From positions 410,501 through 474,500 of the forward strand of contig NZ_CP009122.1 in assembly GCF_000803645.1 (NCBI RefSeq): DNA of 64,000 bases, given 5' to 3'. Below are positions 1 to 8,471 of this stretch, piece after piece. The notes under the pieces were generated by a model, which worked only from the letters and a program-made list of their open reading frames with translations, made no database searches and was not told where the DNA came from. The position numbers and the translations under genes were made by a program. Each line of letters begins with the position of its first letter. The first letter of the stretch is position 1. The stretch is from Sphingopyxis fribergensis. Lineage in GTDB: Bacteria > Pseudomonadota > Alphaproteobacteria > Sphingomonadales > Sphingomonadaceae.

Positions 1-515
1 GGGGCGTCGCCGATGTCGCGCCCTCCTCCAAGGTGCCATTTGCCGAAATGGCCTGTGGCATAGCCCGCCTGCTGCAACAGGCGGGGCAGCACCGGGAGCG
101 AGGGATCGAGCCAGTCGGCCTGACCGAACGCCTGGTTGCGCTTGCGGTCGTGGATATAGGTGACGAAGCGATCACGCGCCGGGAAGCGTCCGGTCATGAA
201 GCCCGCTCGCGAGGGCGAGCAGATCGGCGCGGCGTCGTAGAACTGGGTCATGACCATGCCGTCGCGGGCAAGCGCGTCGATGTTCGGCGTTGCGACTAGG
301 CGATTGCCGGTGAGCGACAGGTCGGCAAAGCCCATATCGTCGATCAGGATGAAAAGAATGTTGGGCTGCGCCGCGGCGCGCGGCGCCGGTTTCACAGGCG
401 CGGGTGCGGACGCCTCGGAAGCCCAAGCGCTCGATAGCCCTGCGCTCCCCATTGCAAAAAGGGCGGCCGCCGCCACCCCGATCAGCGCACGCCGCGAAGG
501 CTTCACCGATTTCAT
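1..515 (-). CDS. S1 sulfatase, N-terminal part (cut by window edge)
   Basis: This frame is open from the ATG at 515 to base 1, so only about 171 N-terminal residues are present and the C-terminus lies outside. A GGGAGG ribosome site precedes the ATG. The first ~32 residues form a signal peptide (KPSRRALIG then an Ala-rich stretch), so it should act in the periplasm. Sulfatase features follow: PNILFILIDDMGF supplies the first metal-binding aspartates, C99-SPS-R103 is the formylglycine motif, and GKWHLGG lies near the right place. It closely resembles the sulfatases at 26293-27789 and 34256-35734, which carry CSSSR and CSASR instead. It is divergent from the glycoside hydrolase at 642, with a shared motif at 558-572 between them. 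Type-I sulfatase is secure; the substrate is inferred from context. Confidence 0.9.
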   Translation of the reverse strand, partial: MKSVKPSRRALIGVAAAALFAMGSAGLSSAWASEASAPAPVKPAPRAAAQPNILFILIDDMGFADLSLTGNRLVATPNIDALARDGMVMTQFYDAAPICSPSRAGFMTGRFPARDRFVTYIHDRKRNQAFGQADWLDPSLPVLPRLLQQAGYATGHFGKWHLGGGRDIGDA

Positions 516-557
516 TCTTTCCTCCCTTGCTTGGTCTCGTGCCATCGTTATATCTGT

Positions 558-572
558 ATTATCGTATAATTA
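558..572. promoter_or_regulatory. AT-rich candidate operator, copy 1
   Basis: ATTATCGTATAATTA lies between the divergent sulfatase (start 515, minus) and glycoside hydrolase (start 642, plus). It matches the ATC-n-TAT core shared by the other promoter regions of this locus. Binding by the FadR-type regulators encoded here is an inference. An AT-rich -10 region is the alternative. Confidence 0.5.
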
Positions 573-641
573 AGATGAGTCAAGTTTTGCTGATGGCGAT
601 CCCTGTTTGAAGGGCTGCCGCTGATCGGGGAGGGGAATGAA

Positions 642-1766
642 ATGCGAATGAGACGGATTTTGGCGATGGGTGCCGCGATGCTCAGCCTGCCCGCCGCCGC
701 TGCGGCACAGGGCGCCTTGGGCGCCAATTTCAACGAACATTTCGAGGATGTGAGCTACCGTGAACTCGAACAGGCCCAGGCGAAGTGGATTCGCCTGTTC
801 GTCCCGATGCCGCAACTCGATCGCGGCGCCGCGGAGCATGGCGCGGTCAAGGCGATCCTTGATGCTGGCGACCACGGCTACAATACCATCTTCACGCTCA
901 AATGGCCGTATAGCGACCGCGATTTCCCAAAGGCGGGCAGCGCCGAATTCCAGCGTGAGCTGGTCCGGCTCGATGCCTTACTGCCGCTGGTGATGGGCAA
1001 GGTCGACATATTGGTGATCGGTAACGAACCCTATTTCGAAACGCGCGAGAAGGACCGCGATCTCGACCTCAACGCCTTTTACGAAGTGATGGCGGCGCGG
1101 GTGATCGCGTATCGCAAGGCGCACTGCGGCGCGAACTGCAAAACCAGGCTTTATATGGGCGCGCTAAACCGTCTCGACCTCAAAAAGAATATCACCCCGT
1201 CGACCGAGCGCTGGCTGGCTTATGTGAAAGCGACGCCCGAGATCGAGGGCGTCAACATCCACCCCCATGTTCCCAAGATCGAGCTGTCGAAAGCATTTCT
1301 CGACTATATCCTGCCGCGGATGCGTCCCCAGCAGACGTTCATCGTCACCGAATTCTCGCTCGTCGGCTGGTGGCAACAGAATTTGCAAAAGCCGGTCGCT
1401 CCCGCCTTTGCCGATAAATATGGCGCGCCGCGCGATGCGCAGAATTGGCAGATCATCAAGGCGGCGCTGGAAACACCTTTTCCGAAGCAGCAGTGGGACG
1501 ACTTCCTGCGGATGAGTCCGTGGTTCGAAGGCCGCAAACATTATCTGGCGAACCAGATGAAGATGTTCCGCGACACCGGTCGCCTCGCGGTCGCGACCTA
1601 CGGCTTCAAACAGGGCAGTTCGATGTCGAACAATTTCGGCCCCGACAAGACGCCCTGGCTGCTCAACAGCGTCTATGCGGGACGCACCATAAAGCCGAAC
1701 CCCGATGGCACGACGGCATTCAACTATGCGTGGATCGACGATTTCCGGCGCTTGCAGACGAAGTGA
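642..1766 (+). CDS. Secreted clan GH-A-like glycoside hydrolase, family not recognised (copy 1)
   Basis: The product is 374 residues with a signal peptide ending about AAAAQG. GAGGGG precedes the ATG at a good distance. The pattern fits a clan GH-A TIM barrel. E129 in DILVIGNEPY looks like the general acid/base after strand 4, and E237 in TFIVTEFSLV looks like the nucleophile at strand 7, 108 residues later. WIRLFVPM and VNIHPHV fit other barrel strands. I cannot place it in a named family. A close paralogue (373 residues) lies at 3457-4578 with a sulfatase between them. Because no classical endo-galactanase is recognised in the locus, this pair is the best candidate for backbone cleavage of the sulfated polymer. 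Glycosidase fold is likely; specificity is unknown. Confidence 0.8.
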   Translation: MRMRRILAMGAAMLSLPAAAAAQGALGANFNEHFEDVSYRELEQAQAKWIRLFVPMPQLDRGAAEHGAVKAILDAGDHGYNTIFTLKWPYSDRDFPKAGSAEFQRELVRLDALLPLVMGKVDILVIGNEPYFETREKDRDLDLNAFYEVMAARVIAYRKAHCGANCKTRLYMGALNRLDLKKNITPSTERWLAYVKATPEIEGVNIHPHVPKIELSKAFLDYILPRMRPQQTFIVTEFSLVGWWQQNLQKPVAPAFADKYGAPRDAQNWQIIKAALETPFPKQQWDDFLRMSPWFEGRKHYLANQMKMFRDTGRLAVATYGFKQGSSMSNNFGPDKTPWLLNSVYAGRTIKPNPDGTTAFNYAWIDDFRRLQTK

Positions 1767-1795
1767 TCGCTACTCGAACGGCGCGTGTCGCTTGC

Positions 1796-1808
1796 ATTAT
1801 ATGATAAA
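1796..1808. promoter_or_regulatory. AT-rich candidate operator, copy 2
   Basis: ATTATATGATAAA (reverse TTTATCATATAAT) lies in the 90-base gap between the glycoside hydrolase ending at 1766 and the TTG-start sulfatase at 1857. It agrees closely with the other copies. It implies that the sulfatase / hydrolase / propeller operon starting at 1857 has its own promoter. Confidence 0.5.
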
Positions 1809-1856
1809 TACTATATCGATTTTGATCGACGAGAACCATGGTGAGAGGATGGGCGG

Positions 1857-3434
1857 TTGAATTTTGCATTGTCACGGCGGGCGGCGCTGCTTGCGGGCGC
1901 GGGGGCTGCCGTTCTGCCCCGCGTTGCGACCGCGTCGACCGCGCGGGGCAAGCCCAATATCATCATCATCTATGCCGATGATCTCGGCTATGGCGATCTG
2001 GGCTGTTACGGTGCCACGGGGCTCCGTACACCCAATGTCGACAAGCTCGCGGGGCGCGGGACGCGCTTCGTCAACGCGCATTCACCGTCGGCGACCTGTA
2101 CCCCGTCGCGCTATGCGTTGCTCACCGGCGACTATGCGTGGCGCGCATCGGGTGTCCAGATATTGCCCGGCGACGCACCGGCGCTGATCCGGCCGGGGCA
2201 GTTCACGCTGCCGCATATGCTGAAAAAAGCCGGCTATGCGACGGGCATCGTTGGCAAATGGCATCTTGGCCTTGGCGACGGCGAGGTCGACTGGAACGGC
2301 GAGATTGCGCCCGGCCCGCTCGACGTTGGATTCGACTATGGCTATTTCATGCCCGCGACGCTCGACCGCGTCCCCACCGTGCTGATCGAGAATAGGCGGG
2401 TGGTGAACCTCGATCCCGCCGACCCGATCCACGTCGATTATCGCACCAAGGTCGGCGACGAGCCAACGGGTGCCGAACATCCCGATCGGTTGAAATTCGG
2501 CGCCGATCCCGAACATTCGAACACGATCGTCAACGGTATCAGCCGCATCGGCTATATGACCGGCGGCCGCTCGGCGCGCTGGAAGGACGAGGATCTGACC
2601 GACCAGCTGCTCGGCAAGGCGATCGATTTCGTGGCGGCGCGCAAGGATGCGCCCTTCTTCCTCTATTTCGCCATGAACGAACCGCATGTGCCGCGTGCGC
2701 CGCATCCGCGCTTTGCCGGCAAATCGGAGATGGGACCGCGCGGCGATACGATCCTTCAGTTCGACTGGACTGTCGGCGCGCTGATGGACAAGCTCGAAGC
2801 GCTGGGCATCGCCGACGATACGCTGGTGATCCTCAGCAGCGACAATGGTCCGATCCTGTTCGACGGATATCAGGACCGGGCGGTCGAACTGGCGGGCGAG
2901 CACAAGCCGTCGGGCCCGTTTAGCAGCGGCAAGTACAGCATTTACGAAGGCGGTACGCGGGTTCCGATGATCGTTAGCTGGCCGGGTCATGTCCGCGAAG
3001 GTCATATGTCGAAAGCGCTGGTCGATCATGTCGATGTCGTCGCATCGCTTGGCGCGCTGGTCGGGCAGGGGCTGCCTCGGGATGCCGCAGTCGACAGTTT
3101 CGACATGCTGGTGCCCTTGATGGGCCGCAGCGAGCGCGGCCGCGACTATGTGATCGAAGATACCAAGCTGATGGTGACGACGGGGACGAAGGTCGCGAGC
3201 AGCGGAGCGCGCATCCTGGCGATCCGGTCGGGCGACTGGAAGTTGATCCGCGGCAGCGTCGAACCCCATGAATTCCACGGCAACGCGATCGGGACGCTGC
3301 CGACGCATCAGCTCTATAACCTGGCCCGCGATCCGGGCGAGCGCCAGAACCTCGCCGATACAATGCCCGATCTGACCCGAAAGCTGGCGGACTGGCTCGA
3401 CAAAATCGAAAAGGATGGCCGCAGCCGGCCGTGA
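1857..3434 (+). CDS. S1 sulfatase with Tat-like signal, TTG start
   Basis: The product is a 525-residue type-I sulfatase. The start is TTG at 1857 with AGAGG at 1844-1848. The only upstream ATG (1849) opens a frame that stops at 1860. The N-terminus LSRRAALLAGAGAAV resembles a twin-arginine signal, which would suit a cofactor-containing enzyme folded before export. Family features are IIIYADDLGYGD (metal aspartates), C81-TPS-R85 (formylglycine site), GKWHLG, and SSDNGP followed by K for the second metal and sulfate site. The paralogous GH-A-like hydrolase follows at 3457, so both products probably act on the same sulfated oligosaccharide. Its sequence differs clearly from the paralogous trio at 1, 26293 and 34256, so a different sulfate position is likely. 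The exact position is unknown. Confidence 0.93.
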   Translation: MNFALSRRAALLAGAGAAVLPRVATASTARGKPNIIIIYADDLGYGDLGCYGATGLRTPNVDKLAGRGTRFVNAHSPSATCTPSRYALLTGDYAWRASGVQILPGDAPALIRPGQFTLPHMLKKAGYATGIVGKWHLGLGDGEVDWNGEIAPGPLDVGFDYGYFMPATLDRVPTVLIENRRVVNLDPADPIHVDYRTKVGDEPTGAEHPDRLKFGADPEHSNTIVNGISRIGYMTGGRSARWKDEDLTDQLLGKAIDFVAARKDAPFFLYFAMNEPHVPRAPHPRFAGKSEMGPRGDTILQFDWTVGALMDKLEALGIADDTLVILSSDNGPILFDGYQDRAVELAGEHKPSGPFSSGKYSIYEGGTRVPMIVSWPGHVREGHMSKALVDHVDVVASLGALVGQGLPRDAAVDSFDMLVPLMGRSERGRDYVIEDTKLMVTTGTKVASSGARILAIRSGDWKLIRGSVEPHEFHGNAIGTLPTHQLYNLARDPGERQNLADTMPDLTRKLADWLDKIEKDGRSRP

Positions 3435-3456
3435 CTATCGTCAAGGGAGAATGTTG

Positions 3457-4578
3457 ATGCGGGGATTATGGACTGCCGTGGCGGCGATCGCATGTCTGCC
3501 GGGCACGGCACAGGCGCAGAGCGCGCTTGGCGTCAACTATAACGAACATTATGAGGACGTCGATTATCGCGACCTGGAAAAAGCCGATGCGCGCTGGATC
3601 CGGCTGTTCGTGCCCATGCCGCAGGTCGATCGCGGCGCTGCTGAGCATGGCGCGATCAAGGCGACGCTCGATGCGCATGCACGCGGATACAAGACGATCC
3701 TGTCGTTGAAGTTCCCTTATAATCGCGGCGATTTTCCCAAGGCGGGCACGCCGGCATTCCAGCGCGAACTGGCGCGCGTCGATGCGGTGCTGGCGCTGGT
3801 GATCGGCAAGACCGATATCCTCGTGATCGGAAACGAGCCCTATATCGAGAGCCGCGAGGGCGATCGCGATCTTGATCTGAACGCCTTTTACGAAGCGATC
3901 GCACGGCATGTGATCGCCTATCGCGCCAAGGCCTCTTCCGGGAGGTGCAAGACCAGCCTCTACATGGGCGCGCTCAACAGGATCGATCTGAAGAAGAACC
4001 GGACGGCGTCGACCCAACGCTGGATGGAATTCGTCAAGGCGACGCCCGAAATCGACGGGGTCGACATCCACCCGCATATCCCGGCGATTCAGGCGTCGAA
4101 GCCCTTCCTCGACTATATCCTGCCGCGCATGCGGCCCGAGCAGACCTTCCTCGTCACCGAATTCTCGCTGGTCTGGTGGTGGCAGCAGAATATGAAGGGG
4201 ACCGTGCCGGCGATGTTCGCGAACAAATATGACGCGCCGAAGGACGCGCAGAACTGGCAGATCATCAAGGCGGCGCTCGAGACGCCTTTCCCGAAGGAAC
4301 AGTGGGATGATTTCTTGCGGATGAGTCCGTGGTTCGAAGGCCGGAAGCATTATCTGCGCAACCAGATGAAGATGTTCCGCGACTCCGGTCGCCTCGCGGT
4401 CGCGACCTATGGCTTCAAACAGGGCAGTTCGATGTCGAACAATTTCGGCCCCGACAAGACGCCGTGGCTGATCAACAGCGTCTTTGCGCCCGCGACGATC
4501 CGCAAGAATCCGGACGGTAGTGCCGCGCCCAGCTATGCATGGTTCGACGATTTCAAAGCGCTTCAAAAGGGTAAATGA
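3457..4578 (+). CDS. Secreted clan GH-A-like glycoside hydrolase, family not recognised (copy 2)
   Basis: The product is 373 residues, a close paralogue of the protein at 642-1766 with most positions identical and only short substitutions. The ATG at 3457 is chosen because AAGGGAG (3443-3449) sits correctly for it and is too close to the ATG at 3451. The frame is open back to 3415, but that would overlap the sulfatase. The signal peptide ends near TAQAQS. The probable catalytic pair is E127 (VIGNEPY) and E235 (VTEFSLV). Position 237 onward differs from copy 1 (WWW against GWW), which may alter the -1 or +1 subsite. The stop overlaps the next start as ATGA. A duplicated pair in one locus suggests related but different linkages or sulfation patterns; this is inference. 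Confidence 0.8.
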   Translation: MRGLWTAVAAIACLPGTAQAQSALGVNYNEHYEDVDYRDLEKADARWIRLFVPMPQVDRGAAEHGAIKATLDAHARGYKTILSLKFPYNRGDFPKAGTPAFQRELARVDAVLALVIGKTDILVIGNEPYIESREGDRDLDLNAFYEAIARHVIAYRAKASSGRCKTSLYMGALNRIDLKKNRTASTQRWMEFVKATPEIDGVDIHPHIPAIQASKPFLDYILPRMRPEQTFLVTEFSLVWWWQQNMKGTVPAMFANKYDAPKDAQNWQIIKAALETPFPKEQWDDFLRMSPWFEGRKHYLRNQMKMFRDSGRLAVATYGFKQGSSMSNNFGPDKTPWLINSVFAPATIRKNPDGSAAPSYAWFDDFKALQKGK

Positions 4579-6482
4579 CCGTGAAGATGAAAAGCTGGAT
4601 CACCGGCCTGACGCTGGCAGCGCTGTCTCTGGCGCCCTCGGCCGGCGCGCAGCAGAAGCTCAAGGCCGCGGTCGCCGACGACATTTTCGCCGACCATCCG
4701 TCGATGGACAAAAATGCGACGGTCATGCCCGCCGCCGACGCGAAGCCCGTCGCGCCCGTCTTTTCCGAACGGCCGATCGGCGATGCGTCGGTCGCGCGAC
4801 TAACCGGTGGCGGCTGGATTCTCACCGGAACCCAGCTGCGCAGCGGCGCGCGCCACGGCGTCGAATTGTGGACGTCGGCCGATGGCAAGGCATGGAAGGG
4901 GCTGGGCCCGGCCAAGATCTCGGGCGCGGGGATCGTGCCCGGCGATGTGTCCGAACGCTATCTCGCGCCGTCGGTGACGGTCGCCGGGGACAAACTCTAT
5001 CTCGCCTTTTCCGACAAGACGGGCTGCGCGCGGATTGCGACGGGTTCTGCCGCGCAGCCCGGCGCTGGCTTCGCGGCTTCGCCCTGCTTGGTCGAGGATG
5101 CGTCCGACGTGGCGTTGTTCGTCGACAAGGACGGGACTGGCTATCTGCTGTGGGGCGGGGGCACTATTGCCAAACTCCATCCCGGTTTCGCCAAGCTCGC
5201 CGAGGCGCCGCGTTTCCTGAAACCCGATCAGGCGTTGTTCGCCAAGCATCCGCCGGTCGGGAAGGACTGGCCGGTGCGGACGCGCGTCGGCATGCGCGGC
5301 GCGGCGATGGTCCGCGACGGCGACCGCTATATCCTCGCCGCGAGCGAGGTCACGGGGCGGATGCGCACGGCGACCGAGGATCTGTTCGTCGCCGAGGCGC
5401 CGACGCCATATGGCCCGTTCACAATGCGCGCGCTCGCGGTGCCACACGCGGGCCGCGGGTCGCTGGTGATGCTCGATGACGAGCGGCTCGCCGCAGTCTA
5501 CAACCCCAAATGCGACGACGGCTTCGCGATGTTCTGCGAACAGGTCGGGCTGGTGCCGCTCGAACGCGCGCCCGACGGGCGGCTGCGCCAGGCCGCGTCG
5601 GTGATTACCGAGGACAGCGCGGTCGCGGCGCGCAAGGCGCTGATCACCAGCGAGACGATGCGCGATCCGTCGGTGACGCTCGGCGGCGACGGCTTCTACT
5701 ATCTCGTCGGGACGCTCGACGGTTATGGCTATCACAAGCCCGACGGCGGTGTGAAATTGTGGCGATCGGCCGACCTCAAAAAATGGGACGAGGTCGGCTT
5801 CGTCTGGAAGTGGGAGGGCATGGGCTATGATTTCGGCAAGAATATCGCCGAACTCTGGGCGCCCGAGATCATGTGGTCGGCGCGCGACAAGACCTATTAT
5901 CTTGCCTTTTCGGTGATGGAGAAGGGCGTCGGGGGCAAGACCTGGCTCTACCGCTCGACGACCGGCAAGGCCGATGGGCCTTATGAAAATGTCACCAAAA
6001 GCTTCTTCGTCAAAGGCATCGACGGCTTTCCGTTCGAGGATGATGATGGCCTATATTTCCTATGGGGCGGCGGCAGCATCGGCAAACTCAACGGCGCGCG
6101 GAGCGGCTTCGAGGGACCGGTGCATACCCTTGTCGACGCCGACGGCGACCATGTCGGTTATGAGGGCAACGGCTTGATCAAGGCGAACGGCGTCTATTTC
6201 CTGACCGGCGCCGAATGGCACGGGCCGCTGCGCACGCACGGCACCTACGACATGATGTACGGCACGTCGAAGAGCCTGTTCGGTCCCTATACGCAGCGCC
6301 GCATGGGGGCGCCGCACGGCGGCCACGGCACCGCGTTCCGCGATAAGCAGGGCCGCTATTGGTACACGATGTTCGGCAATGACCCGACCGCGCCCTGGCG
6401 CATGCAGTTCGGGCTGGTGCCGATCGATATCGGCGACGCTGCTTCCATCGGCATCCCGCGGTCCGACAGCGTTCGCGACTGA
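4575..6482 (+). CDS. Secreted tandem GH43-like double beta-propeller protein
   Basis: The product is 635 residues with a signal peptide ending near AGAQQ. The start overlaps the previous stop (ATGA), so translation is probably coupled. Two similar halves are visible. The first has GGWILTG, YLAPSVTVAGDKLYLAFS and YLLWGGGTIAKL. The second has MRDPSVTLGGDGFYYLVGT, LWAPEIMW, YYLAFS and YFLWGGGSIGKL. This is the GH43/GH-F propeller pattern repeated twice, about twice a normal GH43 domain. The RDPS aspartate in the second half fits the GH43 base. The equivalent position in the first half reads LAPS, so that half may be non-catalytic. It ends an operon of sulfatase and GH-A-like enzyme and is followed by a strong terminator. 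Likely role is exo-glycosidase or glycan binding; family assignment is approximate. Confidence 0.7.
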   Translation: MTVKMKSWITGLTLAALSLAPSAGAQQKLKAAVADDIFADHPSMDKNATVMPAADAKPVAPVFSERPIGDASVARLTGGGWILTGTQLRSGARHGVELWTSADGKAWKGLGPAKISGAGIVPGDVSERYLAPSVTVAGDKLYLAFSDKTGCARIATGSAAQPGAGFAASPCLVEDASDVALFVDKDGTGYLLWGGGTIAKLHPGFAKLAEAPRFLKPDQALFAKHPPVGKDWPVRTRVGMRGAAMVRDGDRYILAASEVTGRMRTATEDLFVAEAPTPYGPFTMRALAVPHAGRGSLVMLDDERLAAVYNPKCDDGFAMFCEQVGLVPLERAPDGRLRQAASVITEDSAVAARKALITSETMRDPSVTLGGDGFYYLVGTLDGYGYHKPDGGVKLWRSADLKKWDEVGFVWKWEGMGYDFGKNIAELWAPEIMWSARDKTYYLAFSVMEKGVGGKTWLYRSTTGKADGPYENVTKSFFVKGIDGFPFEDDDGLYFLWGGGSIGKLNGARSGFEGPVHTLVDADGDHVGYEGNGLIKANGVYFLTGAEWHGPLRTHGTYDMMYGTSKSLFGPYTQRRMGAPHGGHGTAFRDKQGRYWYTMFGNDPTAPWRMQFGLVPIDIGDAASIGIPRSDSVRD

Positions 6483-6524
6483 GAATAGCGGGCGTGTCGT
6501 TACGCGCCGTGGTCTCTCCCAAAT

Positions 6525-6559
6525 GCCCGCCACCGCCAGTCGGTGGCGGGCCTTTTTTT
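6525..6559 (+). terminator. Rho-independent terminator
   Basis: An 11-bp perfect stem (6525-6535 with 6541-6551, GCCCGCCACCG) with a 5-base loop is followed by CTTTTTTT. It closes the operon ending at 6482 and separates it from the convergent esterase gene. Confidence 0.92.
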
Positions 6560-6561
6560 GT

Positions 6562-7425
6562 TCAGCGCGCGCGGTCGGCGTAGGCGGTCAAGATGCGGAG
6601 CCATGCGTCGGCGAAAGCACGCTGGCCCGGCCCGTCGAAATGGCAGCGGTCGTAGCGGTCCCCGGGCGGTACGAGCAAATTGGTTTCAGGGCCGAGGAAG
6701 ATGCCTTTCGCCGGATCGACAAGGCCGCGCTGCGCGGTCGTGATCGCGTCTTCATCCTTCCAGTCGCCGGGCTGGCCGCACCGGCTCGCCACCGAAATGA
6801 AGACCGGCGCATCGACCTTTGCGGCGCGCAACGTCGCGACGAGCGACGTGAAACTCGCGGCATAATCGGTGCTGGAGGTTTTCAGAGCAAAATCGCGTTC
6901 GCCCTGGTGCCAGAGGAAATGGGTGACGCGGTATCGGCTGCGGAGGTCGCCCACGACGCCGAGCAACATGCGATTGAGGTCGCCGCCTTCCTGCCACCGT
7001 CCGATCTTGGTGCCGCCGATCCCCGTTGTCGCGATGACGACCCGGTCATAGAGTCCCAATTCGATCAGCCGGTCGGCGAGCGGCGACCAGCTCTCGCCGC
7101 GCATCCCCGTCGCGCCGAGCAATGGCGAAGCGACCGGATAGCAATGGCCTGCGAAATAATTGACCGTCTTGCCCGAATGCTTGCTCGAAAAGCGCATCCC
7201 CCCGTGATTGGCGGAGTTGCTTTGGCCGGCGATCAGCAGGACGGCGGTTCGGTCAGTCTGCTTTGGACATTTTGTTGCTTTCCGGCCCGCAACCTCGACG
7301 ATGCGGCCAAGTTCGTCCTTGCGGTATTCGCTCGACGGCGCGGGCACGGGGTCGGCGGCGTGCGCGATCGTCACGCCGGCCGCAGCGACAAGCGCCAGAG
7401 CCAAGGCTTTGTTTGCGGTACGCAT
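6562..7425 (-). CDS. Secreted SGNH-type carbohydrate esterase (sialate O-acetylesterase / CE6-like)
   Basis: The product is 287 residues. The ATG at 7425 has a signal peptide right after it (ALALALVAAAGVTIAHA) and GGAG seven bases upstream, so the longer frame back to 7476 is not used. LIAGQSNS is the block I nucleophile serine, FLWHQGERD resembles the block III region of acetyl-xylan and sialate esterases, and DRCHFDGPGQ carries the Asp-x-x-His of the catalytic pair. It should remove acetyl or similar esters from glycans in the periplasm. It lies directly after galactose dehydrogenase, whose stop overlaps its ribosome site, so the two are co-transcribed. The target ester group is unknown. 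Confidence 0.8.
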   Translation of the reverse strand: MRTANKALALALVAAAGVTIAHAADPVPAPSSEYRKDELGRIVEVAGRKATKCPKQTDRTAVLLIAGQSNSANHGGMRFSSKHSGKTVNYFAGHCYPVASPLLGATGMRGESWSPLADRLIELGLYDRVVIATTGIGGTKIGRWQEGGDLNRMLLGVVGDLRSRYRVTHFLWHQGERDFALKTSSTDYAASFTSLVATLRAAKVDAPVFISVASRCGQPGDWKDEDAITTAQRGLVDPAKGIFLGPETNLLVPPGDRYDRCHFDGPGQRAFADAWLRILTAYADRAR

Positions 7426-7438
7426 GTCGCTGCTCCAA

Positions 7439-8356
7439 TTAAAACTGGAACGGCGCGGCGACACGCCGCTCGGCAACGAGGAAGGCGTCGGCGACGAGCT
7501 GGAGCGGGCGAATGTCTACATCGCTCTGCCCGGTGGCGACCAGCTCGGCGAAGCGCGCGTAGAGGTGCGGATATTCGCTGTCTTCGCCCGTGACCGGATC
7601 GGCTCCCGGCAGTTGGAGGACGCTTCCGCCCATCGACAGGCGCAACGTGCCGGCATCGGTGTCGACCTCGATATCCCAGCTCTGCGGCCCGGTTTGCAGG
7701 AAGTCGAGATCGGCATCGACCGCCGCTTCGCCGCTGCGCATCGCCATCGTCGCGGCGATTGGCGAGCTGCGGCCCTCGGGAACGTCCATCGTTGCCGAAT
7801 CGAGCAATAACGGGGTGGGGAGGATGGCGGTCATGATTGAAAGGGCATTGATGCCGGGGTCGAAGACGCCGAAGCCGCCCGCCTCGAGGATCCACTCCTG
7901 CCCCGGATGCCAGCGGCGGATATCCTCTTTCCACCGGATGCGCGCGGCGCGAATTTCCTTGTCGCACAGCCAGTCGCGCGCCGCCGCAACGCCCGCGGCC
8001 TCGCGCGAATGCCAGGTGGCGAAGAGCGTGACACCCCGCGTGCGCGCATGCTCAGCGAGCGCGGTGATTTCGCTCGTCGTGGCGGCAGGCGGCTTTTCCA
8101 GCATCACATGGAGTCCGGCATCGATCGCCGCCATCGCAATGACTTGACGACCCACCGGCGGCGTGCAGATCGAAACGGCGTCCAGATCATTATCGCCCGC
8201 GATCATCGCGCCAATCTCTGCATATCCCGGCAAACCGTCGAGCTGGGCGTGGCGGCTGGCCGTCGCCGCAAGCGTATATCGCTTGTCGGCGGCAATCGCA
8301 GGAAGATGCTGGTCGCGGGCTATTTTTCCGATGCCCACCAGGCCCAAACGAATCAT
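7439..8356 (-). CDS. gal: D-galactose 1-dehydrogenase (Gfo/Idh/MocA family)
   Basis: This 305-residue NAD(P)-dependent dehydrogenase should oxidise D-galactose to galactonolactone in the cytoplasm, the first step of the De Ley-Doudoroff route. The Rossmann motif GLVGIGKIA is at residues 5-13 and the family EKP motif at 87-89 (K88). RRWHPGQEWI and GGFGVFDPGINALSI closely match Pseudomonas fluorescens galactose dehydrogenase as I remember it. Related enzymes also oxidise L-arabinose and D-fucose, so arabinose is a possible second substrate. No signal peptide is present. It is divergent from the dehydratase gene at 8472, with the shared AT-rich motif 19 bases upstream of its start. Confidence 0.9.
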   Translation of the reverse strand: MIRLGLVGIGKIARDQHLPAIAADKRYTLAATASRHAQLDGLPGYAEIGAMIAGDNDLDAVSICTPPVGRQVIAMAAIDAGLHVMLEKPPAATTSEITALAEHARTRGVTLFATWHSREAAGVAAARDWLCDKEIRAARIRWKEDIRRWHPGQEWILEAGGFGVFDPGINALSIMTAILPTPLLLDSATMDVPEGRSSPIAATMAMRSGEAAVDADLDFLQTGPQSWDIEVDTDAGTLRLSMGGSVLQLPGADPVTGEDSEYPHLYARFAELVATGQSDVDIRPLQLVADAFLVAERRVAAPFQF

Positions 8357-8375
8357 GAAATTAACCCCTACTCCA

Positions 8376-8394
8376 ATTTATCTGATATATATGC
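8376..8394. promoter_or_regulatory. AT-rich candidate operator, copy 3
   Basis: ATTTATCTGATATATATGC (reverse GCATATATATCAGATAAAT) sits between the divergent galactose dehydrogenase and sugar-acid dehydratase genes. Read in reverse, its first half is the same as the copy at 30867-30887. One base of the ATC-n-TAT core differs (ATCAGAT). It would let one regulator control both arms of the galactose pathway. Confidence 0.5.
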
Positions 8395-8471
8395 TTCCTA
8401 TCTGCCACGGTCCGCTGTATCAACGCTTCACTGAGCATATGGCGTGAATTTTGTGCATCGAGAGGAATTAT

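Noticed and set aside
1849..1860. ATG-GGC-GGT-TGA mini-frame over the sulfatase start
   Set aside because: Three codons overlapping the TTG start; could be a coupling leader but nothing supports it.
2082..3308. A 408-codon minus-strand frame opposite the TTG-start sulfatase
   Set aside because: No start signal or domain; it mirrors a conserved sulfatase.
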